The position numbers and the translations under genes were made by a program. A stretch of DNA of 5,467 nt, from assembly GCA_019240175.1 (NCBI GenBank), contig JAFAYS010001171.1, forward strand, positions 1 through 5,467. The letters are read 5' to 3'. This DNA is from Chloroflexota bacterium. Lineage in GTDB: Bacteria; Chloroflexota; Chloroflexia; Chloroflexales; Kallotenuaceae. Positions 1 to 5,467 of this stretch are shown in pieces (position 1 is the stretch's first letter; every line of letters begins with the position of its first letter). Under the pieces are notes generated by a model. It was not told the origin of the DNA, did no database searches, and saw nothing but the letters and a program-made list of their open reading frames with translations.

Positions 1-96
1 GGTGAATTCTCGCCGCTCTGGGCCGGCCAGAACGCCAGCGGCTGCCAGGCGATCGCCGCCGCCGATCTGACCCGCGCCCTGGCCGACGGCCTCTAG
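1..96 (+). CDS. C-terminal end of a probable nitronate monooxygenase (5' part outside window)
   Basis: Frame 1 is open from the left edge to a TAG at 94-96 and gives 31 residues beginning GEFSPLWAGQNASG and ending in DLTRALADGL. The SPLWAGQ box followed by a short Ala-rich helix of the type AADLTRAL resembles the C-terminus of nitronate monooxygenases (2-nitropropane dioxygenase family). These are FMN-dependent TIM-barrel enzymes that oxidise alkyl nitronates, and this tail helps close the barrel. Almost every codon ends in G or C, as expected for a real gene here. The FMN-binding and catalytic residues lie outside the window, so the enzyme cannot be verified. The gene converges on the TRAP permease gene and their stop codons overlap. 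A related FMN-dependent enoyl-ACP reductase (FabK-like) is an alternative. Confidence 0.6.
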   Translation, partial: GEFSPLWAGQNASGCQAIAAADLTRALADGL

Positions 97-2396
97 CCTG
101 GATTGGCCGGTGTTGGCCCTGACAGCGTGGCCGCGCGCCTTAAGCGCAGCAGATGCATCACCGCCACCACGATCAGCAGCACGATGCCGACCGCATCCGA
201 GCGCGGATCGGCGTAGAGCAGCGCCAGCCCCGCCAGCCCGGCTACGACGCGCTCCACGGCGTTAGCCTGCTTGACCAAATAGCCGCCAAAGGCGATCGCC
301 AGCGCGCCGACCGCGATACAGGCCGTGAAGCAGGTCCAGGCGATTGACAGCGGATCGCCCAGCACGCTGAGACCGCCGCTGCCGTTGTCGCCCAGCAGCA
401 GCAGACCCGCGCCCTGTGGACTCAGCGTAAACATGAACGGCACCAGAAAGGCCGGCAGACAATATTTCCAGGCAAACATTGTGGTTTTAAACGGATTACC
501 ACCGGTGAGCGCCGCCGCCGCAAAAGGCGCAAGCGCCGTTGGCGGTGAAACATCGGCCAGCACCGCGTAGTAGAACACAAACATGTGCGCCGCCACCTCG
601 GGCACGCCGATGCCGCGCGGCCCGCTGAGCGCGGGAATGATCATCACCGCCGCGATGATGTACGAGGCCGTGACAGGCACCGCCAGGCCCAGCACCCAGA
701 TCGCCAGCGCCGCGAAGAGCACCGTGAGCAGCGGCACGCCGCCCGACAGCTGCACGATCAGGCCGGAGATCTTCAAGCCCAGCCCGGTCAGCGTCACGAT
801 CGAGACGATAATGCCCGCGCAGGCGGTCGTCGCCGCCACCGAGAGCGCACCCTTGCCGCCGGCCTCAAGCGCCAGCAGCAGCCGGCTATCTTCATCCTCG
901 CTCGCTTGTCCGGTCAGTCCCGGCGACGCCACACCCTGCGCGTTTTCGCCAGCGCCGGCTGCCGCTCTGGGCGCGCGACCCAGCCGCCGGTAGGCCACCA
1001 GCCCCGCCGCGATCGCCGCCGTGACCATCATGCCCCAAAACAGCGCGATCGAAAGCTGGGGCTGAAGCTGTGCCGGCGTGCGCATGATCTGCGGCAGCGC
1101 GATCGCCAGCAGCACAACCGACACCAGCGCGCCGACCGCCAAAGCTCTGCGCGAGGTCAGCCGCGTCTCAGGGCGCAGGAAACTTAGCGCAAAGGCCGCC
1201 ACAATCGCGAAGAAGACCGCGCGAAACGGCGTCAGGCCTAGCGCCAGCAGGATCACGATCACAAAGAGCGAGCTAAAGTGGTAGCCGTAGCGCGCCGTCA
1301 GCTGCCACAGCGGCAGCGTATCGATCACGACCGCGCGCGTCTGCATGCGTCGCGAATCCGCCTCGACCATCAGCAGGCACGACAGGTAGTAGAGCAGCGT
1401 GGGCACCGTCGCGTAGATCAGCACCTGCAAATACGAAACGTCGAGATACTCGGCGATCAAGAAGGCTGCCGCGCCGAGCGTGGGCGGCGACAACAGCGCG
1501 CCGATGCCAGCCGCCGACAAAATGCCGCCCGCCACATTGCGATCGTAGCCGGCCTTTTTCAGCATCGGCCAGGCGAGCGAGCCCAGCGTCACGGTAGTTG
1601 CCACGCCGCTGCCGGAGACCGTGCCCAGCAAAAAGCCCGCCGCCGTGACGGTACGGCCTGGCCCGGCCCCACTCCGCGAGCGGCCCAGCGCGGCAAACGA
1701 CCAGTCCAGGAAAAATTTGCCCGCGCCGCTGTATTCCAGCACCGCGCCATAGATCGTAAACAGAATAATAAAGGTGGCGGCCACATCCAGCGGCACGCCG
1801 AAAACGCCTTCCAGCGTCAGGTAGTTCTGGCCGATGATGCGCTGCAAACTATAGCCGCGATGATCGAATGGTCGTGGCATGGATGGCCCGAAGTAGGCGT
1901 AGATCAGAAAAAGCCCGGCGGTGATCGGCAGCACCCAGCCGGTCGTACGGCGCGTCGCTTCCAGCACCAACAGGATCATCAATCCGCCCATGGCTAGCTC
2001 GGTCGGCGTCGGGAAGATCACGCGATCCAGCGCCGCCGCGTAGTTTTGAACAAGATAGCCCAGGCTGATCACGGACAGCACGCCGAGCACAATGTCGGAA
2101 ACGCCCATGCGCTGGCGGTCGCGCTTCAACAGCGGGTAGAACAAAAACGTGAGCACCAGCACAACCATCAAGAACGTCGCGCGGTACACCTGCGTGGTGA
2201 TGCTAAACTGCGTGCCGTAAAGCGCATACACCGCCAGGCCCGCCGCCAGCACGCCCGCGATTGTGCGCCACATGCCGCTCAGCTGCCGCACCTGCGACTC
2301 AGACTCGTATTCTTCGATGATCTGGCTGCGCTGCTCCTCGCTGATCAGATCCTCAGTGGTCAATCTCGGCTGCGAGGCATCGTCTGTTTGGGTCAT
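93..2396 (-). CDS. TRAP transporter permease, fused DctQ-DctM (4TM/12TM) type, TAXI class
   Basis: This 767-residue integral membrane protein is the transport subunit of a TAXI-type TRAP system, which takes up organic solutes (often carboxylates) using an ion gradient and a separate binding protein. After an acidic cytoplasmic N-terminus (1-40), hydrophobic segments near 45-62, 72-90, 101-118 and 132-148 form the small-subunit-like part. The large-subunit part follows. Its first half has GWVLPI at 153, SGAGKFF at 223, and the core GTVSGSGVATTVT (258-270), MLKKAGY (278) and LLSPPTLGAAAF (301-312). Its second half has VPVTASYIIAA (573), AHMFVFYYAVLADVSPPTALA (603-623) and the PFMF segment (653). 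These match fused TRAP permeases closely. The protein is longer than the roughly 600-700 residues I expect for the family, partly because of a hydrophilic loop at about 470-508. The ATG start is supported by AGGAG six bases upstream. It lies 87 bases after its binding-protein gene. The substrate cannot be told from sequence. Confidence 0.95.
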   Translation of the reverse strand: MTQTDDASQPRLTTEDLISEEQRSQIIEEYESESQVRQLSGMWRTIAGVLAAGLAVYALYGTQFSITTQVYRATFLMVVLVLTFLFYPLLKRDRQRMGVSDIVLGVLSVISLGYLVQNYAAALDRVIFPTPTELAMGGLMILLVLEATRRTTGWVLPITAGLFLIYAYFGPSMPRPFDHRGYSLQRIIGQNYLTLEGVFGVPLDVAATFIILFTIYGAVLEYSGAGKFFLDWSFAALGRSRSGAGPGRTVTAAGFLLGTVSGSGVATTVTLGSLAWPMLKKAGYDRNVAGGILSAAGIGALLSPPTLGAAAFLIAEYLDVSYLQVLIYATVPTLLYYLSCLLMVEADSRRMQTRAVVIDTLPLWQLTARYGYHFSSLFVIVILLALGLTPFRAVFFAIVAAFALSFLRPETRLTSRRALAVGALVSVVLLAIALPQIMRTPAQLQPQLSIALFWGMMVTAAIAAGLVAYRRLGRAPRAAAGAGENAQGVASPGLTGQASEDEDSRLLLALEAGGKGALSVAATTACAGIIVSIVTLTGLGLKISGLIVQLSGGVPLLTVLFAALAIWVLGLAVPVTASYIIAAVMIIPALSGPRGIGVPEVAAHMFVFYYAVLADVSPPTALAPFAAAALTGGNPFKTTMFAWKYCLPAFLVPFMFTLSPQGAGLLLLGDNGSGGLSVLGDPLSIAWTCFTACIAVGALAIAFGGYLVKQANAVERVVAGLAGLALLYADPRSDAVGIVLLIVVAVMHLLRLRRAATLSGPTPANPG
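873..989 (-). other. Hydrophilic low-complexity loop inside the TRAP permease (residues about 470-508)
   Basis: Between the two halves of the DctM-like part, the permease has an Arg-rich start (RRLGRAPR), an Ala/Gly-rich middle and an acidic end (SEDEDSR). It lies between a predicted membrane segment ending near 468 and the amphipathic stretch before the segment at about 522-540. The positive-inside rule and the basic flank suggest it is cytoplasmic. It looks like a lineage-specific linker rather than a domain. Confidence 0.6.
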
Positions 2397-2402
2397 GGGC
2401 TG

Positions 2403-2407
2403 CTCCT
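2403..2407 (-). promoter_or_regulatory. Ribosome binding site of the TRAP permease gene
   Basis: The minus strand reads AGGAG followed by six bases and then ATG at 2396-2394. This supports the start beginning MTQTDDASQP over later in-frame starts and shows the permease has its own translation initiation signal although it sits downstream in an operon. Confidence 0.7.
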
Positions 2408-2422
2408 GCTGCGAGGGCTAGC

Positions 2423-2463
2423 GGCAGCCCAACGTGCTGGCTATCGCCAAAGGTTGGGCTGCC
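2423..2463 (-). repeat. Perfect 11-bp inverted repeat (stem-loop) in the spacer between binding protein and permease
   Basis: GGCAGCCCAAC (2423-2433) is matched exactly by its reverse complement GTTGGGCTGCC (2453-2463), with a 19-base loop. The loop holds a second small stem, TGGC (2438-2441) with GCCA (2446-2449). Either strand can therefore form a strong hairpin. No T-run follows it on the minus strand; the next 26 bases lead through the AGGAG to the permease ATG. It is thus not a classical intrinsic terminator. It may be a 3'-stabilising or processing hairpin for the binding-protein mRNA, or a partial attenuator, lowering permease relative to binding protein. It occupies about half of the 2397-2483 spacer. 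Confidence 0.8.
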
Positions 2464-2483
2464 CACGATCCGCCTTAAGCCGC

Positions 2484-3656
2484 CTACTGGCTCGGCCACA
2501 CACCTTTTTCCTGGAAAAAGCGGATCGCGCCGGGGTGGAACGGGATCGACGATCCTTTGACCGCCGCTTCCAGGCTCAGCTTTTGCGCCTCCGGGTGGAT
2601 GCCTTTGACCTCTTCCAGGTTATCGAAGAGCGTTTTGAGGATATCGTAGGCCAGCTGCTCGTTCATGTTGGCGTTCACAAACAGGATATTGTTGATGCCG
2701 ATGCCGGGAATATCCGCGTCGAAGCCGGCATAGGTACCGCCCGGCAGCGCGAAGTTGGTGTAGACCGGGCCGTACTTTTCGGACAGCTGCGGCACTAGCT
2801 CCGCCGTCGGCAGGAACTTGACCGTCAGGCCGGGCGTCGCCACAAGATCTGTCACCGCCGACGTGGGCAGCCCGCCGATCCAGAAGAAGGCATCGATCTT
2901 TTGGTCCTTCATCGCCGCCACCGACTCGGCCACACTCAGGTTGTCGCGGGTGATGTCGGACTGCGGATTCAAGCCACCGGCCTCGATCAGGCGATCGGCG
3001 GCGTCTTCGGTGCTGCTACCCGCCGAGCCAACCGAGACGCGCTTGCCCTTCATATCGGCGATCGAGTTGATGCCGGAGCTTTCCAGCGCGATCACGTGCA
3101 GGAAGCTGGGATACAACACCGCTAGCGTACAGGCCGGCACTTTGCCGGTCGACTCGTACGACGCCTGGCCCTGCAACGCATCGTAAGCTGAGTCTACCGT
3201 CGACAGGCCGAGATCGGCGTCGCCCGCCTGGATCAGCTTCATATTATCGACAGAGCCGCCGGTCACCTCCGCCGTCGCCTCGGTATCCGCCAGACGCTCG
3301 GTCAAAATCCGCGCGATGCCGCCGCCGTACGGGTAGAAGACGCCGCCCGTGCCGCCGGTGCCGACCACCAGACGCCTGGGTGTCGGCGGTGCCTCGCTGC
3401 TGGCCGCCTCGGGCGTGCAGGGCTCCTGGTAGCCCACAGCTCCGCCAGCCGGGCTAGCCAATGGCGCTGCGCTCGCGCTCGCCGATGCCGCCGCGCTGGG
3501 CGCTGGTGTTTCTGGCGCGGGTGAAGCTGAGGCGCTGCCGCTGGCCGTCGTTGTCGATCCGCTGGATTCGGTCGTGGCGTCTGGCTGGCCACAGGCGGAG
3601 AGGATCAAAGCGAGGAGTGTGAGCAGGGCCAGCGTTCGAGTGGGGAACTGACGCAT
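2484..3656 (-). CDS. TAXI family TRAP transporter solute-binding lipoprotein
   Basis: This 390-residue protein is the extracytoplasmic binding subunit that captures the substrate for the TRAP permease downstream. A lipoprotein signal peptide occupies 1-21, with two Arg before a Leu/Ala core and a lipobox LSAC whose Cys22 would be lipidated. Residues 23 to about 73 form a Ser/Ala/Thr/Pro linker. The TAXI domain then runs from about 94 to the end: RRLVVGTGGTGGVFYPYGGG (94-113), VTGGSVDNMKLIQAGDADLG (131-150), GKRVSVGSAGSST (204-216), the DAFFWIGGLPTSAV stretch (255-268) and the C-terminal IPFHPGAIRFFQEKG (371-385). The first and last are typical of TAXI proteins. Cys80 and Cys176 could form a disulfide, which is inference only. 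The ATG start is fixed by the signal peptide and AAGGAGG seven bases upstream. The family binds glutamate, 2-oxoglutarate or other acids in known cases; the ligand here is unknown. Confidence 0.95.
   Translation of the reverse strand: MRQFPTRTLALLTLLALILSACGQPDATTESSGSTTTASGSASASPAPETPAPSAAASASASAAPLASPAGGAVGYQEPCTPEAASSEAPPTPRRLVVGTGGTGGVFYPYGGGIARILTERLADTEATAEVTGGSVDNMKLIQAGDADLGLSTVDSAYDALQGQASYESTGKVPACTLAVLYPSFLHVIALESSGINSIADMKGKRVSVGSAGSSTEDAADRLIEAGGLNPQSDITRDNLSVAESVAAMKDQKIDAFFWIGGLPTSAVTDLVATPGLTVKFLPTAELVPQLSEKYGPVYTNFALPGGTYAGFDADIPGIGINNILFVNANMNEQLAYDILKTLFDNLEEVKGIHPEAQKLSLEAAVKGSSIPFHPGAIRFFQEKGVWPSQ
3438..3590 (-). repeat. Low-complexity Ser/Ala/Thr/Pro linker of the binding lipoprotein
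   Basis: Residues 23-73, directly after the lipidated Cys22, are almost entirely Ser, Ala, Thr, Pro and Gly, with short SASAS-type iterations. The segment probably acts as a flexible tether between the lipid anchor and the binding domain. Its length is about 50 residues, longer than the short linkers usual in such proteins, and the DNA is correspondingly repetitive. Confidence 0.8.
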
Positions 3657-3663
3657 CGATGAA

Positions 3664-3670
3664 CCTCCTT
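3664..3670 (-). promoter_or_regulatory. Strong ribosome binding site of the binding-protein gene
   Basis: The minus strand reads AAGGAGG, a full Shine-Dalgarno match, seven bases before the ATG at 3656-3654. It decides the start codon. It is a better match than the AGGAG of the permease, in line with a binding protein being made in excess. Confidence 0.85.
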
Positions 3671-3713
3671 GTCCCGGTGAGACGCACTGAAGTTCAAGAG
3701 GGGTGGTAGTACG

Positions 3714-3723
3714 AGTGTAACAC
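3714..3723 (-). promoter_or_regulatory. Candidate extended -10 element overlapping a small palindrome
   Basis: On the minus strand TGTTACACT gives a TG extension plus TACACT at 3719-3714, which matches four of six bases of the -10 consensus. No good -35 hexamer lies 16-18 bases upstream. Transcription would start about 50 bases before the ATG of the binding-protein gene. The same bases form the perfect palindrome GTGTAACAC (3715-3723), which could be an operator half-site. The placement is plausible but the signal is weak, and the host's sigma factor preferences are unknown. Confidence 0.3.
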
Positions 3724-3731
3724 AGTTTATT

Positions 3732-3752
3732 GACCGCATGTGTTGCGCGGTC
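3732..3752 (-). repeat. 6-bp GC-rich inverted repeat in the gap between beta-helix gene and transporter operon
   Basis: GACCGC (3732-3737) and GCGGTC (3747-3752) are exact reverse complements with a nine-base loop. On the minus strand the stem starts about 40 bases after the stop of the beta-helix gene and is followed by AATAAACTG rather than a T-run. It could be a weak terminator for that gene or a regulator site just upstream of the candidate promoter. The remainder of 3657-3792 shows nothing else I can support. Confidence 0.4.
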
Positions 3753-3792
3753 GGCGTAGAATATACCGGGCTTTTACTTGTGCTCAGCGCGC

Positions 3793-5467
3793 TTACGGCC
3801 CGGCTTGCACGACAAACGGCAGATATTGTTCGCGCTGCATCAGCCAAACGCCCTCACGCTCGTAGGCTCCAATATCACAGCGGATCTGTCCACGACCATC
3901 GCCATCACGGGGCCGATCAACGCCGCGCTGATCGATAGTTGGGCAGCTTTGCGGGCTGCCAGTGTCAATCGCCGGGCTGCTCCGCAGCAGCGCGTGGGTC
4001 GGCGTGGGGCCGCCATTATCGCGCAAGGACTCCAGGTCAGGCGCAACATTTAGCAGATTGCCGGTAGTGGTGCCGGTGATCGCGCAGTCGCTGGTAGTCT
4101 GGATCAGGTTATAGCCCTGGGATACGTATTGTCCGGAACAATCGGCAGGCTGCCCACGATCATCTGTATTACCAGCGATCAGCGTGTTGAGCAGCGTGAC
4201 CTCACCGCTCCAGTTGTCGATGCCCGCGCCACGTGGTCCATGCTCTGGACTGTACGCGACGAGGTTCGCGCTGATCGTCGTGCTACTTAGCTCGATCCGA
4301 CCGCGCCAATTCCAGATCCCGCCGGATGTGCTTCCACCAAGACCGCCACCCTCGGCTCCCGTACTATTGCCGCTGATCGTGCTATTCGTGACCACGAGCC
4401 GGCCCAGATTAGCGATCCCGCCACCATAGCCACTACCGATGTATGCTCCACTCGCGAAATTCGCACTCACCGTGCTTCGATCGAGGGTTAGCTGTCCATC
4501 ACTACCGTTCCAGATACCACCGCCGGCACCGCCGCCATCCATCATGGCGGTCGCGCGGTTCGTGCTGATCGTGCTCGTGCTGATCAGCATCTCGCCCTCA
4601 TTCACAATCCCGCCACCAGAGGTGCTGTCGCGACCTCCCGCCGAGTTATTGACGATCAGGCTATTCGAGATCGTCGCGCTGCCGCTGCCCATGTTATAGA
4701 TGCCGCCGCCCGCACTACTTAGACCGACCACGCCATTGGTATGGATGCTGCTGTCAGATAGATGCAGCGTGCCGGTTGAGAAAATCCCGGCACCAAACAT
4801 CCCGAAATTCTCGCTGATATTGCTCCGAATCACGGTCAATGTGCCGATCGAAAAGATCCCGCCCCCAGCATTGGCTGTGTTCGTAGGCGCAACCGAGAAG
4901 CCAAGGCTGACAGTGTTGTCGCGAATTGTGCTCTCGATCAGCGTCATTGTTCCGCTGTTATAGATGCCGCCGCCAACCGGATAGGGCGGACCCGGCGGAA
5001 CGTCGCCGTCCACGGTGTTGCCCGTCACGGTGCTTTTGATCAGCGTCGTTGTGCCTGCGTTGGTGATGCCGCCGCCGCTGTGATCGATTGCCAGACCATT
5101 GAGCACCGTAACATTGGCCAGAGTAAGCTCGGCACCAGGCCGCACGTCCAGCACACGATCCAGCTGTTGTCCATCCAGCAGCGCCGTCTCAGCCCCGACA
5201 ACACTTAGCGTCAGGCTGCCCGCAATATCGAGGTCGCCGGTCAGGCCTGCATCATCATTTTGTCCCGCCAGGCTTAAGCTGTAGGTTGCCGCTTGCAGCT
5301 CGATCACATCATCCGCGCTGCCTGCCGCACACGCATCCACGGCGCTATCCAGGTTCGTCGCGCGAATGGCCTCGCGCAAGGAACAATCGCCGTCGGTATT
5401 CAGCTCGTCGTCGGTGGTGGTGACGGTCACGACTGCATCAAGGAAGCTGGGACGAGCCAGCGCCGGC
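3793..5467 (-). CDS. Secreted CSLREA-domain right-handed beta-helix protein (N-terminus outside window)
   Basis: The frame is open from the right edge to TAA at 3795-3793. A GTG at 5430-5428 could be taken as the start, but the frame continues upstream as PALARPSFLDAVVTVTTTDD. This looks like the end of a signal peptide (cleavage after PALA) running into the conserved VTVTTTDD strand, so the real start is outside. Counting from that GTG, CSLREAI is at 16-22, the N-terminal mark of CSLREA proteins. About ten coils of the form GGGIxN-G-(6-9)-STIxxN follow (119-421). NGGPTPTHAL at 472, AIDTG at 487 and DIGAYE at 519-524 are the usual C-terminal boxes of this class. The last residues read QYLPFVVQAGP. 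Six Cys (16, 34, 431, 449, 496, 518) suggest disulfides and export. Such proteins are cell-surface or secreted solenoids, often of unknown function; no polysaccharide-lyase active site is recognisable. It is 136 bases upstream of the TRAP operon and probably unrelated in function. Confidence 0.9.
   Translation of the reverse strand, partial: PALARPSFLDAVVTVTTTDDELNTDGDCSLREAIRATNLDSAVDACAAGSADDVIELQAATYSLSLAGQNDDAGLTGDLDIAGSLTLSVVGAETALLDGQQLDRVLDVRPGAELTLANVTVLNGLAIDHSGGGITNAGTTTLIKSTVTGNTVDGDVPPGPPYPVGGGIYNSGTMTLIESTIRDNTVSLGFSVAPTNTANAGGGIFSIGTLTVIRSNISENFGMFGAGIFSTGTLHLSDSSIHTNGVVGLSSAGGGIYNMGSGSATISNSLIVNNSAGGRDSTSGGGIVNEGEMLISTSTISTNRATAMMDGGGAGGGIWNGSDGQLTLDRSTVSANFASGAYIGSGYGGGIANLGRLVVTNSTISGNSTGAEGGGLGGSTSGGIWNWRGRIELSSTTISANLVAYSPEHGPRGAGIDNWSGEVTLLNTLIAGNTDDRGQPADCSGQYVSQGYNLIQTTSDCAITGTTTGNLLNVAPDLESLRDNGGPTPTHALLRSSPAIDTGSPQSCPTIDQRGVDRPRDGDGRGQIRCDIGAYEREGVWLMQREQYLPFVVQAGP
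4168..5076 (-). repeat. Degenerate tandem coils of the beta-helix (about 10 units of 24-36 codons)
   Basis: Gly-rich turns GGGI(T/Y/F/V/W) recur at residues 119, 153, 189, 213, 241, 272, 303, 336, 370 and 401 of the frame counted from 5430. Spacings are 34, 36, 24, 28, 31, 31, 33, 34 and 31. Each is followed by a strand with S/T-T/S-I/V and Asn. In the DNA this appears on the plus strand as recurring CCGCCNCC words and GCTGATCGT words, which encode the STIS strands. Copies differ at many positions, so this is an old protein repeat rather than recent duplication. Confidence 0.85.

Noticed and set aside
103..118. GGCC-GGTGTT-GGCC near the convergent gene ends as a possible terminator
   Set aside because: The stem would be only four bases of self-complementary GGCC, with no T-run on either strand, and it lies inside the permease coding sequence.
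585..1187. Long plus-strand open frames antisense to the permease gene (also 1278-1997)
   Set aside because: They are Arg/Gln/His-rich translations with no recognisable domain, opposite a fully convincing membrane protein. Stop-free antisense frames are expected in GC-rich genes.
2046..2798. 250-codon plus-strand open frame across the permease start, spacer and binding-protein end
   Set aside because: It is Arg/Gln/His-rich, has no domain signature, and runs opposite two well-supported genes.
3730..3765. Plus-strand TTGACC with TAGAAT as a promoter
   Set aside because: The spacer is 21 bases and no plausible plus-strand gene follows.
4184..4963. Three adjacent plus-strand open frames with recurring IPPP motifs
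   Set aside because: The Pro-rich repeats are the antisense reading of the Gly-rich GGGI turns of the beta-helix gene.
4168..5076. Recurring CCGCCNCC and GCTGATCGT words as a possible CRISPR or satellite array
   Set aside because: Spacing follows whole codons at 24-36 residues, copies are degenerate, and the translation is a coherent beta-helix repeat.

Overview
The window looks like chromosomal DNA from a high-GC bacterium, most likely a member of the Chloroflexota (Chloroflexia type). The taxonomic call is an inference from three things: a CSLREA/beta-helix secreted protein that ends in a short YLPFVV tail, a lipoprotein with a long Ala/Ser/Thr/Pro linker, and strongly G/C-ending codons with many GATC and CGATCG words. 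None of these is decisive alone. I see no rRNA, tRNA, CRISPR array, insertion sequence or phage gene.

Layout, left to right. Bases 1-96 hold the last 31 codons of a plus-strand gene whose tail resembles nitronate monooxygenase. Everything else is on the minus strand. It is transcribed right to left in the order secreted beta-helix protein (3793-5467, N-terminus beyond the right edge), TAXI-type TRAP solute-binding lipoprotein (2484-3656), fused TRAP permease (93-2396). The plus-strand gene and the permease gene converge and share the palindrome CTAG as their stop codons.

The binding lipoprotein and the permease form a complete TAXI-TRAP transporter. The lipoprotein would capture an organic solute (probably a carboxylate, identity unknown) outside the membrane and pass it to the DctQ-DctM fusion, which takes it up using an ion gradient. 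The 87-base spacer between the two genes holds a perfect 11-bp inverted repeat, well placed to set the expression ratio of binding protein to permease. The 136-base gap upstream of the lipoprotein carries a near-perfect Shine-Dalgarno, two small dyads and a weak candidate promoter, so the transporter operon probably starts there rather than reading through from the beta-helix gene.

I found no clearly new multi-gene system. The observations most worth checking are the intergenic hairpin, the CTAG stop overlap, the extra hydrophilic loop in the permease, the long lipoprotein linker, the YLPFVV tail, and clustering of GCGATCGC octamers.
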